Below are positions 41,464-50,463 of a DNA stretch of 64,000 nt, one piece after another (position 1 is the stretch's first letter; every line of letters begins with the position of its first letter). Source of the DNA: Priestia aryabhattai B8W22. GTDB taxonomy: Bacteria; Bacillota; Bacilli; Bacillales; Bacillaceae_H. The notes beneath the pieces were generated by a model. The model did not search any database. It saw only the letters and a program-made list of their open reading frames with translations, and was not told the DNA's origin. The stretch spans positions 62,001 to 126,000 of the forward strand of contig NZ_JYOO01000003.1 in assembly GCF_000956595.1 (NCBI RefSeq), read 5' to 3'. The position numbers and the translations under genes were made by a program.

Positions 41464-42474
41464 TTAAAAAAATGAGGATTGAGGAAATAGCTCTGCAAGC
41501 AGTTCGTAAGACTTCTTTTTCGCTTCATAATCATGGATATTTGTAATAATTAAAAATTCGTCGTTATCGTATTTTTGCTGCAGCTGAGTTAGTCCTTTTT
41601 TTACTTCAGCAGGATTTCCTATAATCATACGCGGACGATTAGTGCTTATTTTTTTAAGCTCTTCTTCTGAATAAGAACGTTTGTGCACTTCTTCTATCGA
41701 TGAAATCGTCGTATCTCCGCCTTTGGCTACTTTCAACAGCCAATCATCCAACGTTTTGGCATGCGCCTCCGCTTCTTCTGTTGTTTCAGCACATACAACA
41801 AATACGCATACATTGGTGTTAGGCTTTGATTGATAGGAAGAAGGGATAAATTCTTGTTTATAATGACGAATGGCTTCTTGTCCACCAACTGAATAAATAA
41901 AGTGTCCAAACGTAAAAGAGATGCCCAGCTCAGCAGCTGATCTTGCTCCTCTTTTATTGATACCAAGATGCCACAGTTCTGGTTTTGTTTCACTTAACGG
42001 ATAAGCTGTCACCCCGTAATACGGATGGTCAGACGGCAAATTATGCTCAAGATGTCCTTTTAACGCCTTAATTTGACGCGGAAATTCATTAAGGCTTTTA
42101 CGGACTCCATCTGTGAGTGCTAGCCGCGTCAGCGCATCTCCTCCCGGCGAGCGTCCCAGACCTAAATCAATTCGATTCGGAAACAGATTTTCAAGCAGCT
42201 GAGCATCTTCTGCTACTTTATACGGACTGTATTGAGGAAGAAGGACTCCTCCAGATCCAATTCGGATTCGGCTCGTGTGAGATGCCAAGTGAGTCATTAA
42301 AAGTGTCGGAGATGAGCCTGCAAGACCGTTCGTATTATGATGTTCCGCTACCCAAAAGCGATGGTAGCCTAACTCTTCGGTTAATTTAGCCAGCTCCACC
42401 GTGCGTTCTAACGCTTCCTTTGGTGTTGATCCGCTTGAAACAGGAGACTGATCCAATACGCTTAGCTTAATCAT
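41464..42474 (-). CDS. Luciferase-like (LLM class) flavin-dependent oxidoreductase
   Basis: A 336-residue protein. SVLDQSPVSSGSTPKEALER, YHRFWVAEHHNTNGLAGSSP and RIRIGSGGVLLPQYSPYKVA, with LGRSPGGDALT, are the markers of the FMN-dependent group of bacterial luciferase-like monooxygenases with the MsnO8-type pattern. Substrate unknown. AAAGGAAG precedes the ATG. Probably cotranscribed with the hydrolase gene downstream. Confidence 0.92.
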   Translation of the reverse strand: MIKLSVLDQSPVSSGSTPKEALERTVELAKLTEELGYHRFWVAEHHNTNGLAGSSPTLLMTHLASHTSRIRIGSGGVLLPQYSPYKVAEDAQLLENLFPNRIDLGLGRSPGGDALTRLALTDGVRKSLNEFPRQIKALKGHLEHNLPSDHPYYGVTAYPLSETKPELWHLGINKRGARSAAELGISFTFGHFIYSVGGQEAIRHYKQEFIPSSYQSKPNTNVCVFVVCAETTEEAEAHAKTLDDWLLKVAKGGDTTISSIEEVHKRSYSEEELKKISTNRPRMIIGNPAEVKKGLTQLQQKYDNDEFLIITNIHDYEAKKKSYELLAELFPQSSFF

Positions 42475-42564
42475 AGCTGATTCTTCCTTTCGATTTTCAA
42501 TTTCTATTGTATCTATTGTAGGAGAAAAATATGAATTCGTCTTGAAATTTGCTTCACGCCCATA

Positions 42565-42600
42565 GAAAAAAGCAAACGCTACCCTGCGCTTGCTTTTTCT
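42565..42600 (-). terminator. Rho-independent terminator
   Basis: AAAAAAGCAAACGC and GCGCTTGCTTTTT arms around TACCCT, after the MFS gene on the minus strand. Confidence 0.85.
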
Positions 42601-42605
42601 TTTCC

Positions 42606-43823
42606 TTATTTTGCTTCGTGCATTTCTTTCACACGCTTATCGCTCGGTAACAGCCACGTTAAGAATCCTAGGATTGGAAGATAGCTGCAAAACAGCATGA
42701 TAAACTGAAGGCTGAAGACATCGGCTAATTTACCGAACACAACAGCTCCTAAAGCTCCCATTCCAAAAGCAAGCCCTACAATCAAGCCGGAAACCAAGCC
42801 AATTTTCCCCGGCATCAGCTCCTGAGCATAGACGACCGTGACGCTGAAACTTGACTGAAGAATAAAGCCGATTAGTACTAAAAGAGGTGCTGCAACTCCG
42901 AGAGAAACGTGAGGAAGTAATAAAGTAAATGGTACTGACCCTAACATAGAAAACAATAAAATATTTCGTTTTCCGAAACGATCGGCAAGCGGCCCTCCAA
43001 AGAATGTTCCAAATACCCCTGCAATCATAAATAAAAAAACGTAAAGTTGAGCGCTTTTGATAGGCAAATTAAATTTTTCAATGATATAAAACTGAAAGAA
43101 ATTAAGGATGCCTGCTCCGTACCATGAACGTGCAAAAACAAGAAAAATTAAAAGTCCAACCGCAAAAATAATTTGCTTGTTCATCGTAAATGAAGTATCT
43201 GACTGCTTTTTCTTCAAGCGTTGGCGAGTAGCTAATTCTGATTTATACCATTTAGACACGCTGTATAAAACCACTACGCCTATCCCTGCAATTAATGTAA
43301 ACCAAATCGTTCCAAACTGACCAAGTCCGATAAAGATAAATGCCGTAAACAGCGGAGCCATCGACTGTCCGGTATTTCCGCCAACTTGATAAATAGATTG
43401 CGCCAGCCCCCGTTTTCCTCCTGCTGCCATATACGCTACGCGAGAACCTTCCGGATGAAAAATAGCGGATCCGAATCCTACAAATAAAACAGATATAATC
43501 ACAAAATAAAAATTTGGCGCTAAAGCGAGCCCAACCATACCAATCATGCTTAAACACATTGCAATTGGCAATAAAAATGGCGAGGGACGCTTATCGGCAA
43601 ATACGCCGAACACCGGCTGCATAATCGATGACGTCATGTTTAAAGCAAAAGCAATCCAGCCGATTTGCGTGTAGTTTAAATTCATCGATTTTTCAAGGAC
43701 AGGAAAAAGTGCCGGTATAACGGACTGCATACAATCATTTAGGAAATGTCCTAAACTAATCGCAAATAAAATACGGTAAATCGTTGCCGGCTGCGCTTGC
43801 TGCGTTCGTGCTGCTGCTTGCAT
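42606..43823 (-). CDS. MFS transporter, fosmidomycin resistance (Fsr) type
   Basis: A 405-residue protein of 12 membrane segments. HFLNDCMQSVIPALFPVLEK, FADKRPSPFLLPIA and GFGSAIFHPEGSRVAYMAAG are markers of the Fsr subgroup of the major facilitator superfamily, with FGGPLADRFGKRNILLFSML at the central repeat. It likely exports small toxic compounds; the substrate is not known. GAAGGGTTACGA precedes the ATG. Divergent from acyP. Confidence 0.9.
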   Translation of the reverse strand: MQAAARTQQAQPATIYRILFAISLGHFLNDCMQSVIPALFPVLEKSMNLNYTQIGWIAFALNMTSSIMQPVFGVFADKRPSPFLLPIAMCLSMIGMVGLALAPNFYFVIISVLFVGFGSAIFHPEGSRVAYMAAGGKRGLAQSIYQVGGNTGQSMAPLFTAFIFIGLGQFGTIWFTLIAGIGVVVLYSVSKWYKSELATRQRLKKKQSDTSFTMNKQIIFAVGLLIFLVFARSWYGAGILNFFQFYIIEKFNLPIKSAQLYVFLFMIAGVFGTFFGGPLADRFGKRNILLFSMLGSVPFTLLLPHVSLGVAAPLLVLIGFILQSSFSVTVVYAQELMPGKIGLVSGLIVGLAFGMGALGAVVFGKLADVFSLQFIMLFCSYLPILGFLTWLLPSDKRVKEMHEAK

Positions 43824-43963
43824 TCGTAACCCTTCTTTCTTATTTAATCTACATTATAATTGTTAAAGTCTTACAATGTCTTTTTCTATTATACAGTGAA
43901 AAGTAAGATTGTAGTTGTTTTCTTTTTTATAAAAAAGGGAAAATTGCCTGTGAGGTGAGAACA

Positions 43964-44245
43964 GTGAAAAAACATGTGCATATGATTGTAGACGGACGCG
44001 TTCAAGGGGTTGGGTTCCGTCACTACACGCAGCTAAAAGCAATGGAATGCTCCATTAACGGATGGGTACGAAATCGAGACGATCAAAAAGTGGAAATTGA
44101 TGCTGAAGGGGAAGAAAGTAACATCCAAAAATTTATTGAAGAAATAAAAAAGGGTCCCTCTCCGTTCGCTTCTGTTAGCAATGTGGAAGTAAAGATAGTA
44201 AACACTCCTTCCCACACCCATTCTTTTCGCGTGAAGTACAGTTAA
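43964..44245 (+). CDS. acyP: Acylphosphatase
   Basis: A 93-residue protein starting at GTG 43964, 6 bases after TGAGGTG. VDGRVQGVGFRHYTQLKAME holds the phosphate-binding loop with the catalytic Arg, and INGWVRNRDDQKVEIDAEG holds the catalytic Asn. It hydrolyses acyl phosphates. Length and motifs are typical. It stands 83 bases before the 3-hydroxybutyrate dehydrogenase gene. Confidence 0.95.
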   Translation: MKKHVHMIVDGRVQGVGFRHYTQLKAMECSINGWVRNRDDQKVEIDAEGEESNIQKFIEEIKKGPSPFASVSNVEVKIVNTPSHTHSFRVKYS

Positions 44246-44328
44246 AAAACTCGCTAAATCAAGATAATTTTTGATAAAATGGAAAAGTAAGCGATTTTAT
44301 TTTTTCTACATATAAGGGGGAAAAAACG

Positions 44329-45105
44329 ATGGTTGAAAACAAAATTGTGTTAATTACAGGTGCAGCTCAAGGTATTGGTTATCAAATTGGTGAACGCTTT
44401 GCTGAAGACGGAGCCACTGTTGTCTTAACTGACTTGAATGAAGATGGAGTTAAGAAAGCAGCAGACAAATTGAAGACAAAAGGCTACGAAGCATTAGGCA
44501 TTAAAGCAGATGTGACAAATGAAAGTGACATTGAACAAATGATTGCTCAAACGGTTGAAACATACGGCCGCCTTGATGTATTAATTAACAATGCCGGCAT
44601 GCAGTTTGTTTCCCCGCTCGAAGAATTCCCTACTGAAAAATTTGAACTTTTAACGAAAATTATGCTTGTTGCACCTTTTGTTGCGACTAAGCATGCGTTT
44701 CCTATTATGAAAAAGCAAAAATTCGGCCGCATTTTGAACATGTCTTCCATTAACGGATTGATTGGTTTCTCAGGAAAAGCGGCATACAACAGTGCTAAGC
44801 ACGGCGTGATTGGCTTAACGAAAGTGGCTGCTCTTGAAGGTGCGGAGCACGGCATTACGGTAAATGCGATTTGCCCTGGTTATGTTGATACGCCGCTTGT
44901 TCAAAATCAATTAAAAGATTTGGCACGTACGCGAAATGTAGCGCTTGAAAAAGTACTAGAAGAAGTCATTTATCCTCTTGTTCCTCAAAAACGCTTGCTT
45001 GCTGTCGATGAAATTGCAGATTATGCAATGTTTTTAGCAAGTAATTTAGCAAAAGGCGTAACCGGCCAAGCTGCTGTGATCGATGGAGGATATACAGCTC
45101 AATAA
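44329..45105 (+). CDS. bdhA: 3-hydroxybutyrate dehydrogenase
   Basis: A 258-residue short-chain dehydrogenase. NAD-binding TGAAQGIG (residues 10-17), NNAG, catalytic Ser in LNMSSINGL and YNSAKH (Tyr/Lys). The C-terminal segment DTPLVQNQLKDLARTRNVAL with YPLVPQKRLLAVDEIA is typical of D-3-hydroxybutyrate dehydrogenases. It converts 3-hydroxybutyrate to acetoacetate, which fits use of stored polyhydroxybutyrate. AAGGGGGAAAAAACG precedes the ATG. Confidence 0.92.
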   Translation: MVENKIVLITGAAQGIGYQIGERFAEDGATVVLTDLNEDGVKKAADKLKTKGYEALGIKADVTNESDIEQMIAQTVETYGRLDVLINNAGMQFVSPLEEFPTEKFELLTKIMLVAPFVATKHAFPIMKKQKFGRILNMSSINGLIGFSGKAAYNSAKHGVIGLTKVAALEGAEHGITVNAICPGYVDTPLVQNQLKDLARTRNVALEKVLEEVIYPLVPQKRLLAVDEIADYAMFLASNLAKGVTGQAAVIDGGYTAQ

Positions 45106-45140
45106 AAAAAGAGTGTCAGTTACCCTGACACTCTTTTTTA
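45104..45140. terminator. Bidirectional terminator
   Basis: AAAAAGAGTGTCAG and CTGACACTCTTTTT arms between bdhA and the convergent protease gene. Confidence 0.93.
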
Positions 45141-45141
45141 T

Positions 45142-47553
45142 TTATTTAATTTCAAATTCCCCTAAAGAACCAGTCGTCTGACCTGCTTTTACTGCTTCTG
45201 CGTATAAATAATACGTTCCAGCTGGAAGAGCTTCACCGTTAATTTTCCCGTCCCACGTTGCGCTAGAGAATCCTTTTTCTACATTCGTATACGAACTTAA
45301 CAATTCCCCTTTTTCTAGGGCTGCATCGTAAATGTAATAGCTAAGCTTCTCTGCTCCTCCTGGTAAATAACTGCCGTATTCAAATGAGCCATTTCCAAGT
45401 ACATCTACATAAGCAGAAGTAACGCGAGGATAGTCCGGCTCTTTTACAAATAAGATCGTTGGAACATCGTACGTTTCTTTATTGTTACTTACCGTAATTG
45501 TGCCTTCATAATAGCCAGGAGATAATTTTCCTGCATCTACTTTTACATTGAGATTTACTTTTTGCGTTTTTCCTGCATTAACAACTAAATCGTTTGTTGA
45601 TTTAACGTCAATTGCTTGATGGCTTTTCTTAAATTTTACTTTGACCGAGTATTTTTGACTGTGATTTGATAGATTTTTAATCTTAAAGCTTTGTTTTTCT
45701 ACTTGTTTCCCTTTATCTTTATAAAAGACACCGTACGAGTGACTTCCTGGGGTAATAAGCGTCTTCGCTTTAATTGCATCTACTACGCGCATGCTTCCTG
45801 CACCTTGCGTATTATGAGGATAAATGAGCCCATTGCGGTCACGAAGAAGTTCCGTTGTGTTCATTAAAGATGCTTTTACGTCTTCTACTTTATAATTTGG
45901 ATGTGCCTGTAAAATTAACGCTGCTGCTCCTGCTACGTGCGGTGCGGCCATACTTGTTCCTTGTTTTGATCCATATCCATGAGGGTTACTTGGATCATTG
46001 GTTGGCACTGTACTGATAATATCTACTCCTGGTGCCGAAATGTCCGGCTTAATCATCCATGTATCCACAACCGGTCCGCGAGATGAAAAGTCAGCCATTA
46101 TTTCGTCGACTGTCTGATCAAATGTTGCGTTAAAAGAGCCCGTGACGGATCCTTTTGCTAAAGAAGCTACCAAAGCTTGTCCATCGGCTTTTGATAGGCG
46201 AATACTCGGCAGAGATGTACCTGGAATATCAGGAATTGTTCCTTCTACGTTGTTGTAAATAACCGTTGCAGCAGCACCGGCTTTTTTCGCATTGTCAACT
46301 TTATCTACAAACGCAATGTCACCGCGAGAAATAACCGCTACTTTTCCTTTTACATCTTTTCCTTCAAAGTCTTCTGGCTTTCCGAGTCCGACAGGTACAA
46401 AGTCATACGTTTTACCGCTTGCATCCAGTAACGCCTTGTCATTTGGAAAGCCCATTACTTCAGCTGACGCATAGCTTGCATTATCTACAGTTAACGTCGT
46501 TTTATACAAATTGTAAGGAAGCTGAGTCGCACCGACTGAAATAGCTTCACGAGACGTTCCCGGAGAACCTACTGTCCAGTTGGCTGGTCCGCTGTTTCCA
46601 TTTGATGTAACAGCTACGACTCCCTCTTCCATTGCCCAATCTAATGCAATACTCGTTGCCAAGTCCGGATTATTAATCGTATCTCCAAGCGACAGGTTCA
46701 TTACATCCGCTCCGTCTTCTACCGCACGTTCAATACCGGCGATCACGTCTTCGGTTGTACCCGTTCCTCCTGGACCTAGTACACGATATGCAAGTAAATG
46801 AGCATCAGGAGCTACCCCTTTAATTTTCCCGTCTGCTGCAATTGTTCCCGCTACGTGCGTACCGTGCGTTGTCGCTTCTCCTTTTGGATCTCCAGCTGGC
46901 GTTTCTTGAGGGTCTTTGTCATCGTCAACAAAATCCCATCCTTTATATTTCTCAAACGCTGATTTTAAATCCGGATGGTCGTAATCAACGCCTGTATCAA
47001 TAACGGCTACGGTCATATTTTTACCTGTATACCCTGATTTCCACGCTTGATCTGCTCCCACATAGTAAATGCTTTTATCCATTTCAGAACCGTATTCTTC
47101 TGCGCTCACTTCTTTGGATTTCACTTCCGTTGTATGATATTCAACGCTTGGATAAATAGCTTTTACTCCCGGTAAACTTGCTACTTTTTCAAGGTCATTA
47201 GCCGGAAGTTCCGCTGAAAACCCGGAAAACACTTGATCGTATTCTCGCTTTACTTTTGAAGTTTTCGAAGCTTTTGAAAGCTCTTTTTTCACTTCGTCAC
47301 GCGCTTTTTTAATCTTTCCTTTACTTTGTGCTACTCCTTTTTTCTTTGCTTCCGCTACAGACTCTTCATTTAACTCCACAATAACTTTTACTTTTTTAGC
47401 CGACTTTAAGTTATAGTCTCCTTGAATTTTAACTAAAGACGGTTCAAGCGCCGGCTTTGAATTTCCGTTAGCAGATGCTCCCATTGCAAAAGAAGATAAA
47501 GCAACCGAAAATGCTACTGTACTCAATACAGCCTGAATTGATACTTTTTTCAT
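45142..47553 (-). CDS. vpr: Subtilisin-like secreted serine protease, Vpr type
   Basis: An 803-residue S8 protease, close to B. subtilis Vpr (806). Order: signal peptide (1-28), inhibitor I9 propeptide with VKREYDQVFSGFSAEL, catalytic Asp in VIDTGVDYDHPDL near residue 185, His in THGTHVAGTIA near 231, an inserted PA domain (about 365-460), Ser in GTSMAAPHVAGAA near 534, and a C-terminal beta region. The last domain (about 720-800) is FlgD/Ig-like: ASWDGKINGEALPAGTYYLY-type strand pattern. GGAGAGGG precedes the ATG. Confidence 0.93.
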   Translation of the reverse strand: MKKVSIQAVLSTVAFSVALSSFAMGASANGNSKPALEPSLVKIQGDYNLKSAKKVKVIVELNEESVAEAKKKGVAQSKGKIKKARDEVKKELSKASKTSKVKREYDQVFSGFSAELPANDLEKVASLPGVKAIYPSVEYHTTEVKSKEVSAEEYGSEMDKSIYYVGADQAWKSGYTGKNMTVAVIDTGVDYDHPDLKSAFEKYKGWDFVDDDKDPQETPAGDPKGEATTHGTHVAGTIAADGKIKGVAPDAHLLAYRVLGPGGTGTTEDVIAGIERAVEDGADVMNLSLGDTINNPDLATSIALDWAMEEGVVAVTSNGNSGPANWTVGSPGTSREAISVGATQLPYNLYKTTLTVDNASYASAEVMGFPNDKALLDASGKTYDFVPVGLGKPEDFEGKDVKGKVAVISRGDIAFVDKVDNAKKAGAAATVIYNNVEGTIPDIPGTSLPSIRLSKADGQALVASLAKGSVTGSFNATFDQTVDEIMADFSSRGPVVDTWMIKPDISAPGVDIISTVPTNDPSNPHGYGSKQGTSMAAPHVAGAAALILQAHPNYKVEDVKASLMNTTELLRDRNGLIYPHNTQGAGSMRVVDAIKAKTLITPGSHSYGVFYKDKGKQVEKQSFKIKNLSNHSQKYSVKVKFKKSHQAIDVKSTNDLVVNAGKTQKVNLNVKVDAGKLSPGYYEGTITVSNNKETYDVPTILFVKEPDYPRVTSAYVDVLGNGSFEYGSYLPGGAEKLSYYIYDAALEKGELLSSYTNVEKGFSSATWDGKINGEALPAGTYYLYAEAVKAGQTTGSLGEFEIK

Positions 47554-48089
47554 CGTTTTCCCTCTCCATTTCTCTCTATAATTCGTGCAACTATGTATGC
47601 CTTCATCCCCAGAACATACGCATCTTTTACTGAGCTAATGAGCTAAAAACTAGAATAGTATGGAAGTTCTATATATTACTATAAAATCCTTGAGTCTATA
47701 GAATCATTTTGCATTCTCTTATAAACTAAGCACTACTGCTCAAAAAACGAAGAATTTTGTCTGTTTTTTGCTTTTTCAGCACTTTTTTATTCCTAAAATT
47801 ATGAATGAATTAGATGAATATACAAGAATACTGACGAATTTCTGTTAATTTAGCTATTTCTATCAAGGACTCATTGCTACTTTCTCTTCGTTTACTTATA
47901 AGGTTTTTTTATTATTTTAAGAAAATTGTTCTTATAAGCGTTTTTTATCTTATAACTTATTATTTAGAACATAGTTTAATTTAATATAAAATATTACACT
48001 TAATTAAATGAAATTTTTAAAAATTACGAATAATAAAAGTAGTTCGTGCAGATACTAACGTCAACGCTCGCAAAAAGGGAGGCATGATT
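47554..48089. other. Long AT-rich intergenic region
   Basis: About 535 bases, very AT-rich from 47650 to 48050, with no supported gene. It holds the vpr promoter region on the left and the promoter of the 27-residue peptide on the right. Confidence 0.5.
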
Positions 48090-48173
48090 ATGATAGATTT
48101 AAATTTCATCCTACTCATCCTTGATCTTCTCTCATCGCTTGTCACGATTGGCATCTACTTTACAACTAAGTAA
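48090..48173 (+). CDS. 27-residue hydrophobic micropeptide
   Basis: MIDLNFILLILDLLSSLVTI, then GIYFTTK. It starts at ATG 48090, 7 bases after AAAAGGGAGG; an ATG two codons earlier is closer to the site than usual. Almost the whole peptide is one membrane helix with a charged end, the size and shape of type I toxins or small regulatory membrane peptides. Family unknown. A bidirectional terminator lies 50 bases downstream. Confidence 0.5.
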   Translation: MIDLNFILLILDLLSSLVTIGIYFTTK

Positions 48174-48222
48174 GTACCTAACCTTCTCTTTACTCTTCTA
48201 GCGCATGTACGTAAGCTATCAC

Positions 48223-48260
48223 AAAAAAGAAGCAAGCCAATTTTTACTGGCTTGCTTCAA
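48223..48260. terminator. Terminator
   Basis: GAAGCAAGCCA and TGGCTTGCTTC arms around ATTTTTAC, between the micropeptide gene and the end of yabR; A run on the left serves the minus strand. Confidence 0.85.
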
Positions 48261-48292
48261 CTATATAATAAAGTAGTTAAAGTGGAAGGGAT

Positions 48293-48730
48293 TTATCCGC
48301 GTCTTCCGCCTCTGCCACCTCGTTTTGATTCAGTGCTGCGTTTTAGTGTAGATAAATTATCTTCACTATCTTTTAAGAAACGCGCCATTTTTTGTTCGAA
48401 GTTTTCCTTTGGTTGGAAGTTGCTTTTAGAACGATTATCATTATTTCTTGCCTGACGTGGCGGGCGTTGTGAATAAGAAGATGAGGGTCTTTCAGGTTTA
48501 TCTATCGCTTTTTTAATCGATAATCCAATTTTTCCGTCTTTCTCATTAACGACTTTCACTTCAATTTCTTGACCAACTTTAAGATGGTCATTAATGTCTT
48601 TTACATAGCTGTCAGCTACCTCACTAATATGTACAAGCCCAGTTTGACCTCCAGGTAATTCTACAAATGCTCCAAAATTAGTAATACCTGTTACTTTACC
48701 TTGTACCTTGCTACCTACTTCAACTGCCAT
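48293..48730 (-). CDS. yabR: S1 domain RNA-binding protein YabR
   Basis: A 145-residue protein with one S1 domain (residues 4-75): GSKVQGKVTGITNFGAFVEL and GQTGLVHISEVADSYVKDIN, KVGQEIEVKVVNEKDGKIGL. A basic Ser/Arg/Gln-rich linker follows, then FEQKMARFLKDSEDNLSTLK and an RGGRGGRRG tail, as in B. subtilis YabR. It should bind RNA, probably at the ribosome. TTGAGGAGG precedes the ATG. Single gene. Confidence 0.92.
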   Translation of the reverse strand: MAVEVGSKVQGKVTGITNFGAFVELPGGQTGLVHISEVADSYVKDINDHLKVGQEIEVKVVNEKDGKIGLSIKKAIDKPERPSSSYSQRPPRQARNNDNRSKSNFQPKENFEQKMARFLKDSEDNLSTLKRSTESKRGGRGGRRG

Positions 48731-48876
48731 AAAAAATGTTCCTCCTCAATAATATTAAAAGCACTTCATTATACCAAAGTGCGTAAGAATAACAAAGTGT
48801 GTATGAGAAAACAATTCGTTAAATTACACTTTTTCCGCCTCTTTTTTGTTTTTTGAAAGAAATCAGTCAAAATAAT

Positions 48877-48910
48877 GCCCATATTAGATATCCCTAATAT
48901 GGGCATTTCT
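48877..48910 (-). terminator. Terminator of the NAD salvage operon
   Basis: TGCCCATATTAG and CTAATATGGGCA, a perfect 12-base stem around ATATCC, directly after nadE. Confidence 0.88.
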
Positions 48911-48911
48911 C

Positions 48912-49733
48912 TCATTTCCACCATTCATCAAACATGCTAGCCGGTAACTGACGCTTATGTTCAGTAATACGATAGCGCTGTTCAATTTTTTCAGCAGCTT
49001 CTTGTGATACTTCTTTTCCTTCCAAATAATCGTCTAGTTCATCATAAGAAATTCCTAGTTCCGTTTCATCAGATTGACCAGGACTATTATCTAATAAGTC
49101 AGCTGTTGGTACTTTTTCGTACAATCGTTTATCTGCACCTAATTCTTTTAGCAATGCTTTTCCTTGACGTTTTGTTAATCCCGTTAGAGGCAGCACGTCT
49201 GCTCCGCCATCCCCGTATTTTGTAAAAAAGCCTGTTACTGCTTCTGCTGCATGATCGGTTCCGATAACTAAAAGGCCGTTTTCTCCTCCGATTGCATACT
49301 GTACAATCATACGCGTACGTGCTTTGACATTTCCTTTATGAAAATCAGAGAGCGCTATATCTGTAGCACCTGTAAACGAACTTTCAAATGCTTCCACCGT
49401 GTTTTTAATATTAAACGTATATGTTTCATTAGGTTTAATAAATTCTAGTGACGCCTTGGCATCCGCTTCATCATGCTGCGTGCCATGAGGCAAGCGAACG
49501 GCTACAAATTTTGCTTCATATTCTTCTTTTCGCAGTTCGTCTACAGCAATCTGCGCTAATCGTCCAGCTAAGCTAGAGTCCTGCCCTCCGCTTATACCTA
49601 ATACAAAGCCTTTTGCATTTGCTGACTTTAGGTAGGTTTTCAGAAAATCAACGCGGGCACGAATTTCTTGTGCTGGATCAATTTCAGATTTCACATGTAA
49701 CTCTTTCCTTATTTTTTCTTGCATGTCTGACAT
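48912..49733 (-). CDS. nadE: NH3-dependent NAD synthetase
   Basis: A 273-residue protein starting [20 protein letters not shown] at ATG 49733. The P-loop [20 protein letters not shown] (SGGxDS), [30 protein letters not shown] and [18 protein letters not shown] are diagnostic. No glutaminase domain, so ammonia is the amide donor. It makes NAD from deamido-NAD and is the last gene of the operon, 34 bases after nadD. Confidence 0.97.
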   Translation of the reverse strand: MSDMQEKIRKELHVKSEIDPAQEIRARVDFLKTYLKSANAKGFVLGISGGQDSSLAGRLAQIAVDELRKEEYEAKFVAVRLPHGTQHDEADAKASLEFIKPNETYTFNIKNTVEAFESSFTGATDIALSDFHKGNVKARTRMIVQYAIGGENGLLVIGTDHAAEAVTGFFTKYGDGGADVLPLTGLTKRQGKALLKELGADKRLYEKVPTADLLDNSPGQSDETELGISYDELDDYLEGKEVSQEAAEKIEQRYRITEHKRQLPASMFDEWWK

Positions 49734-49767
49734 GATACATGCTCTCCTTTCATTATATGTAGATTTC

Positions 49768-50448
49768 TTACTGATACAATCCATGTTTTTTACTATAAAA
49801 ATAACAGAGATCAGGCATTAAATATCTTGGTTCTCCGCCTCGGGCAAATTCTTGACGAATATAAGTAGAGCTGATTTCCATCGCCAGCCCCTTATCAAGA
49901 AGCTGAAACCGGCCGTCGTCATAATTTCGAAGCAAAGGAGAATGACTAATAGCTTTCAACATGTCTATTCCCTCTCTTGCCATGATGATAAACTGGTTTT
50001 CACTAATAAGTTCATCTGCTTTCTTCCACTTGCCCTCACCAATATCTTGCAGTAAGTCGGCTCCCATAATAAAAAATAAGTCAGCGTGTGGGAGCAATTT
50101 TTTAAAGTGCTCCATAGTGTAGTATGTGTAATGATAGCCGGGCAATACGTCTAGCTCATACGTATCGAGCAAAAATTTCGGGTTGTCTTTAATCGCTAAG
50201 CTAACCATATTTACACGGTGCTCATCGGACGTTTGAAGCTTTTTATCTGTTCGTTTGTGCGATGAAGGCAAAAAGATAATAGCATCTAACTTCTTTCGAT
50301 GCGCAACCGTTGATGCCGTCCAAAGATGAACATTGGTAACCGGATCAAAAGAAGAACCATAAATTCCAATTTTCGCTCCTTTTTCTAAAAGCTTATCTAT
50401 TTTCTTATCAGGGTTTAGCTGTTGAAAATAAGCAAGCGTATCTGACAT
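49768..50448 (-). CDS. nadD: Nicotinate-nucleotide adenylyltransferase-like protein
   Basis: A 226-residue nucleotidyltransferase. [20 protein letters not shown] carries the (H/V)xGH-type loop (here VHLW), [11 protein letters not shown] the substrate-binding turn and [10 protein letters not shown] the ISSTxIR motif. It should make deamido-NAD from nicotinate mononucleotide. The GH pair of the classic NadD loop is altered (NVHLW in place of xGHL), and the ~30-residue N-terminal extension is unusual, so it may be a paralogue of the housekeeping NadD. 15 bases from pncB. Confidence 0.87.
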   Translation of the reverse strand: MSDTLAYFQQLNPDKKIDKLLEKGAKIGIYGSSFDPVTNVHLWTASTVAHRKKLDAIIFLPSSHKRTDKKLQTSDEHRVNMVSLAIKDNPKFLLDTYELDVLPGYHYTYYTMEHFKKLLPHADLFFIMGADLLQDIGEGKWKKADELISENQFIIMAREGIDMLKAISHSPLLRNYDDGRFQLLDKGLAMEISSTYIRQEFARGGEPRYLMPDLCYFYSKKHGLYQ

Positions 50449-50463
50449 GTCCCCAGCTCCCTA

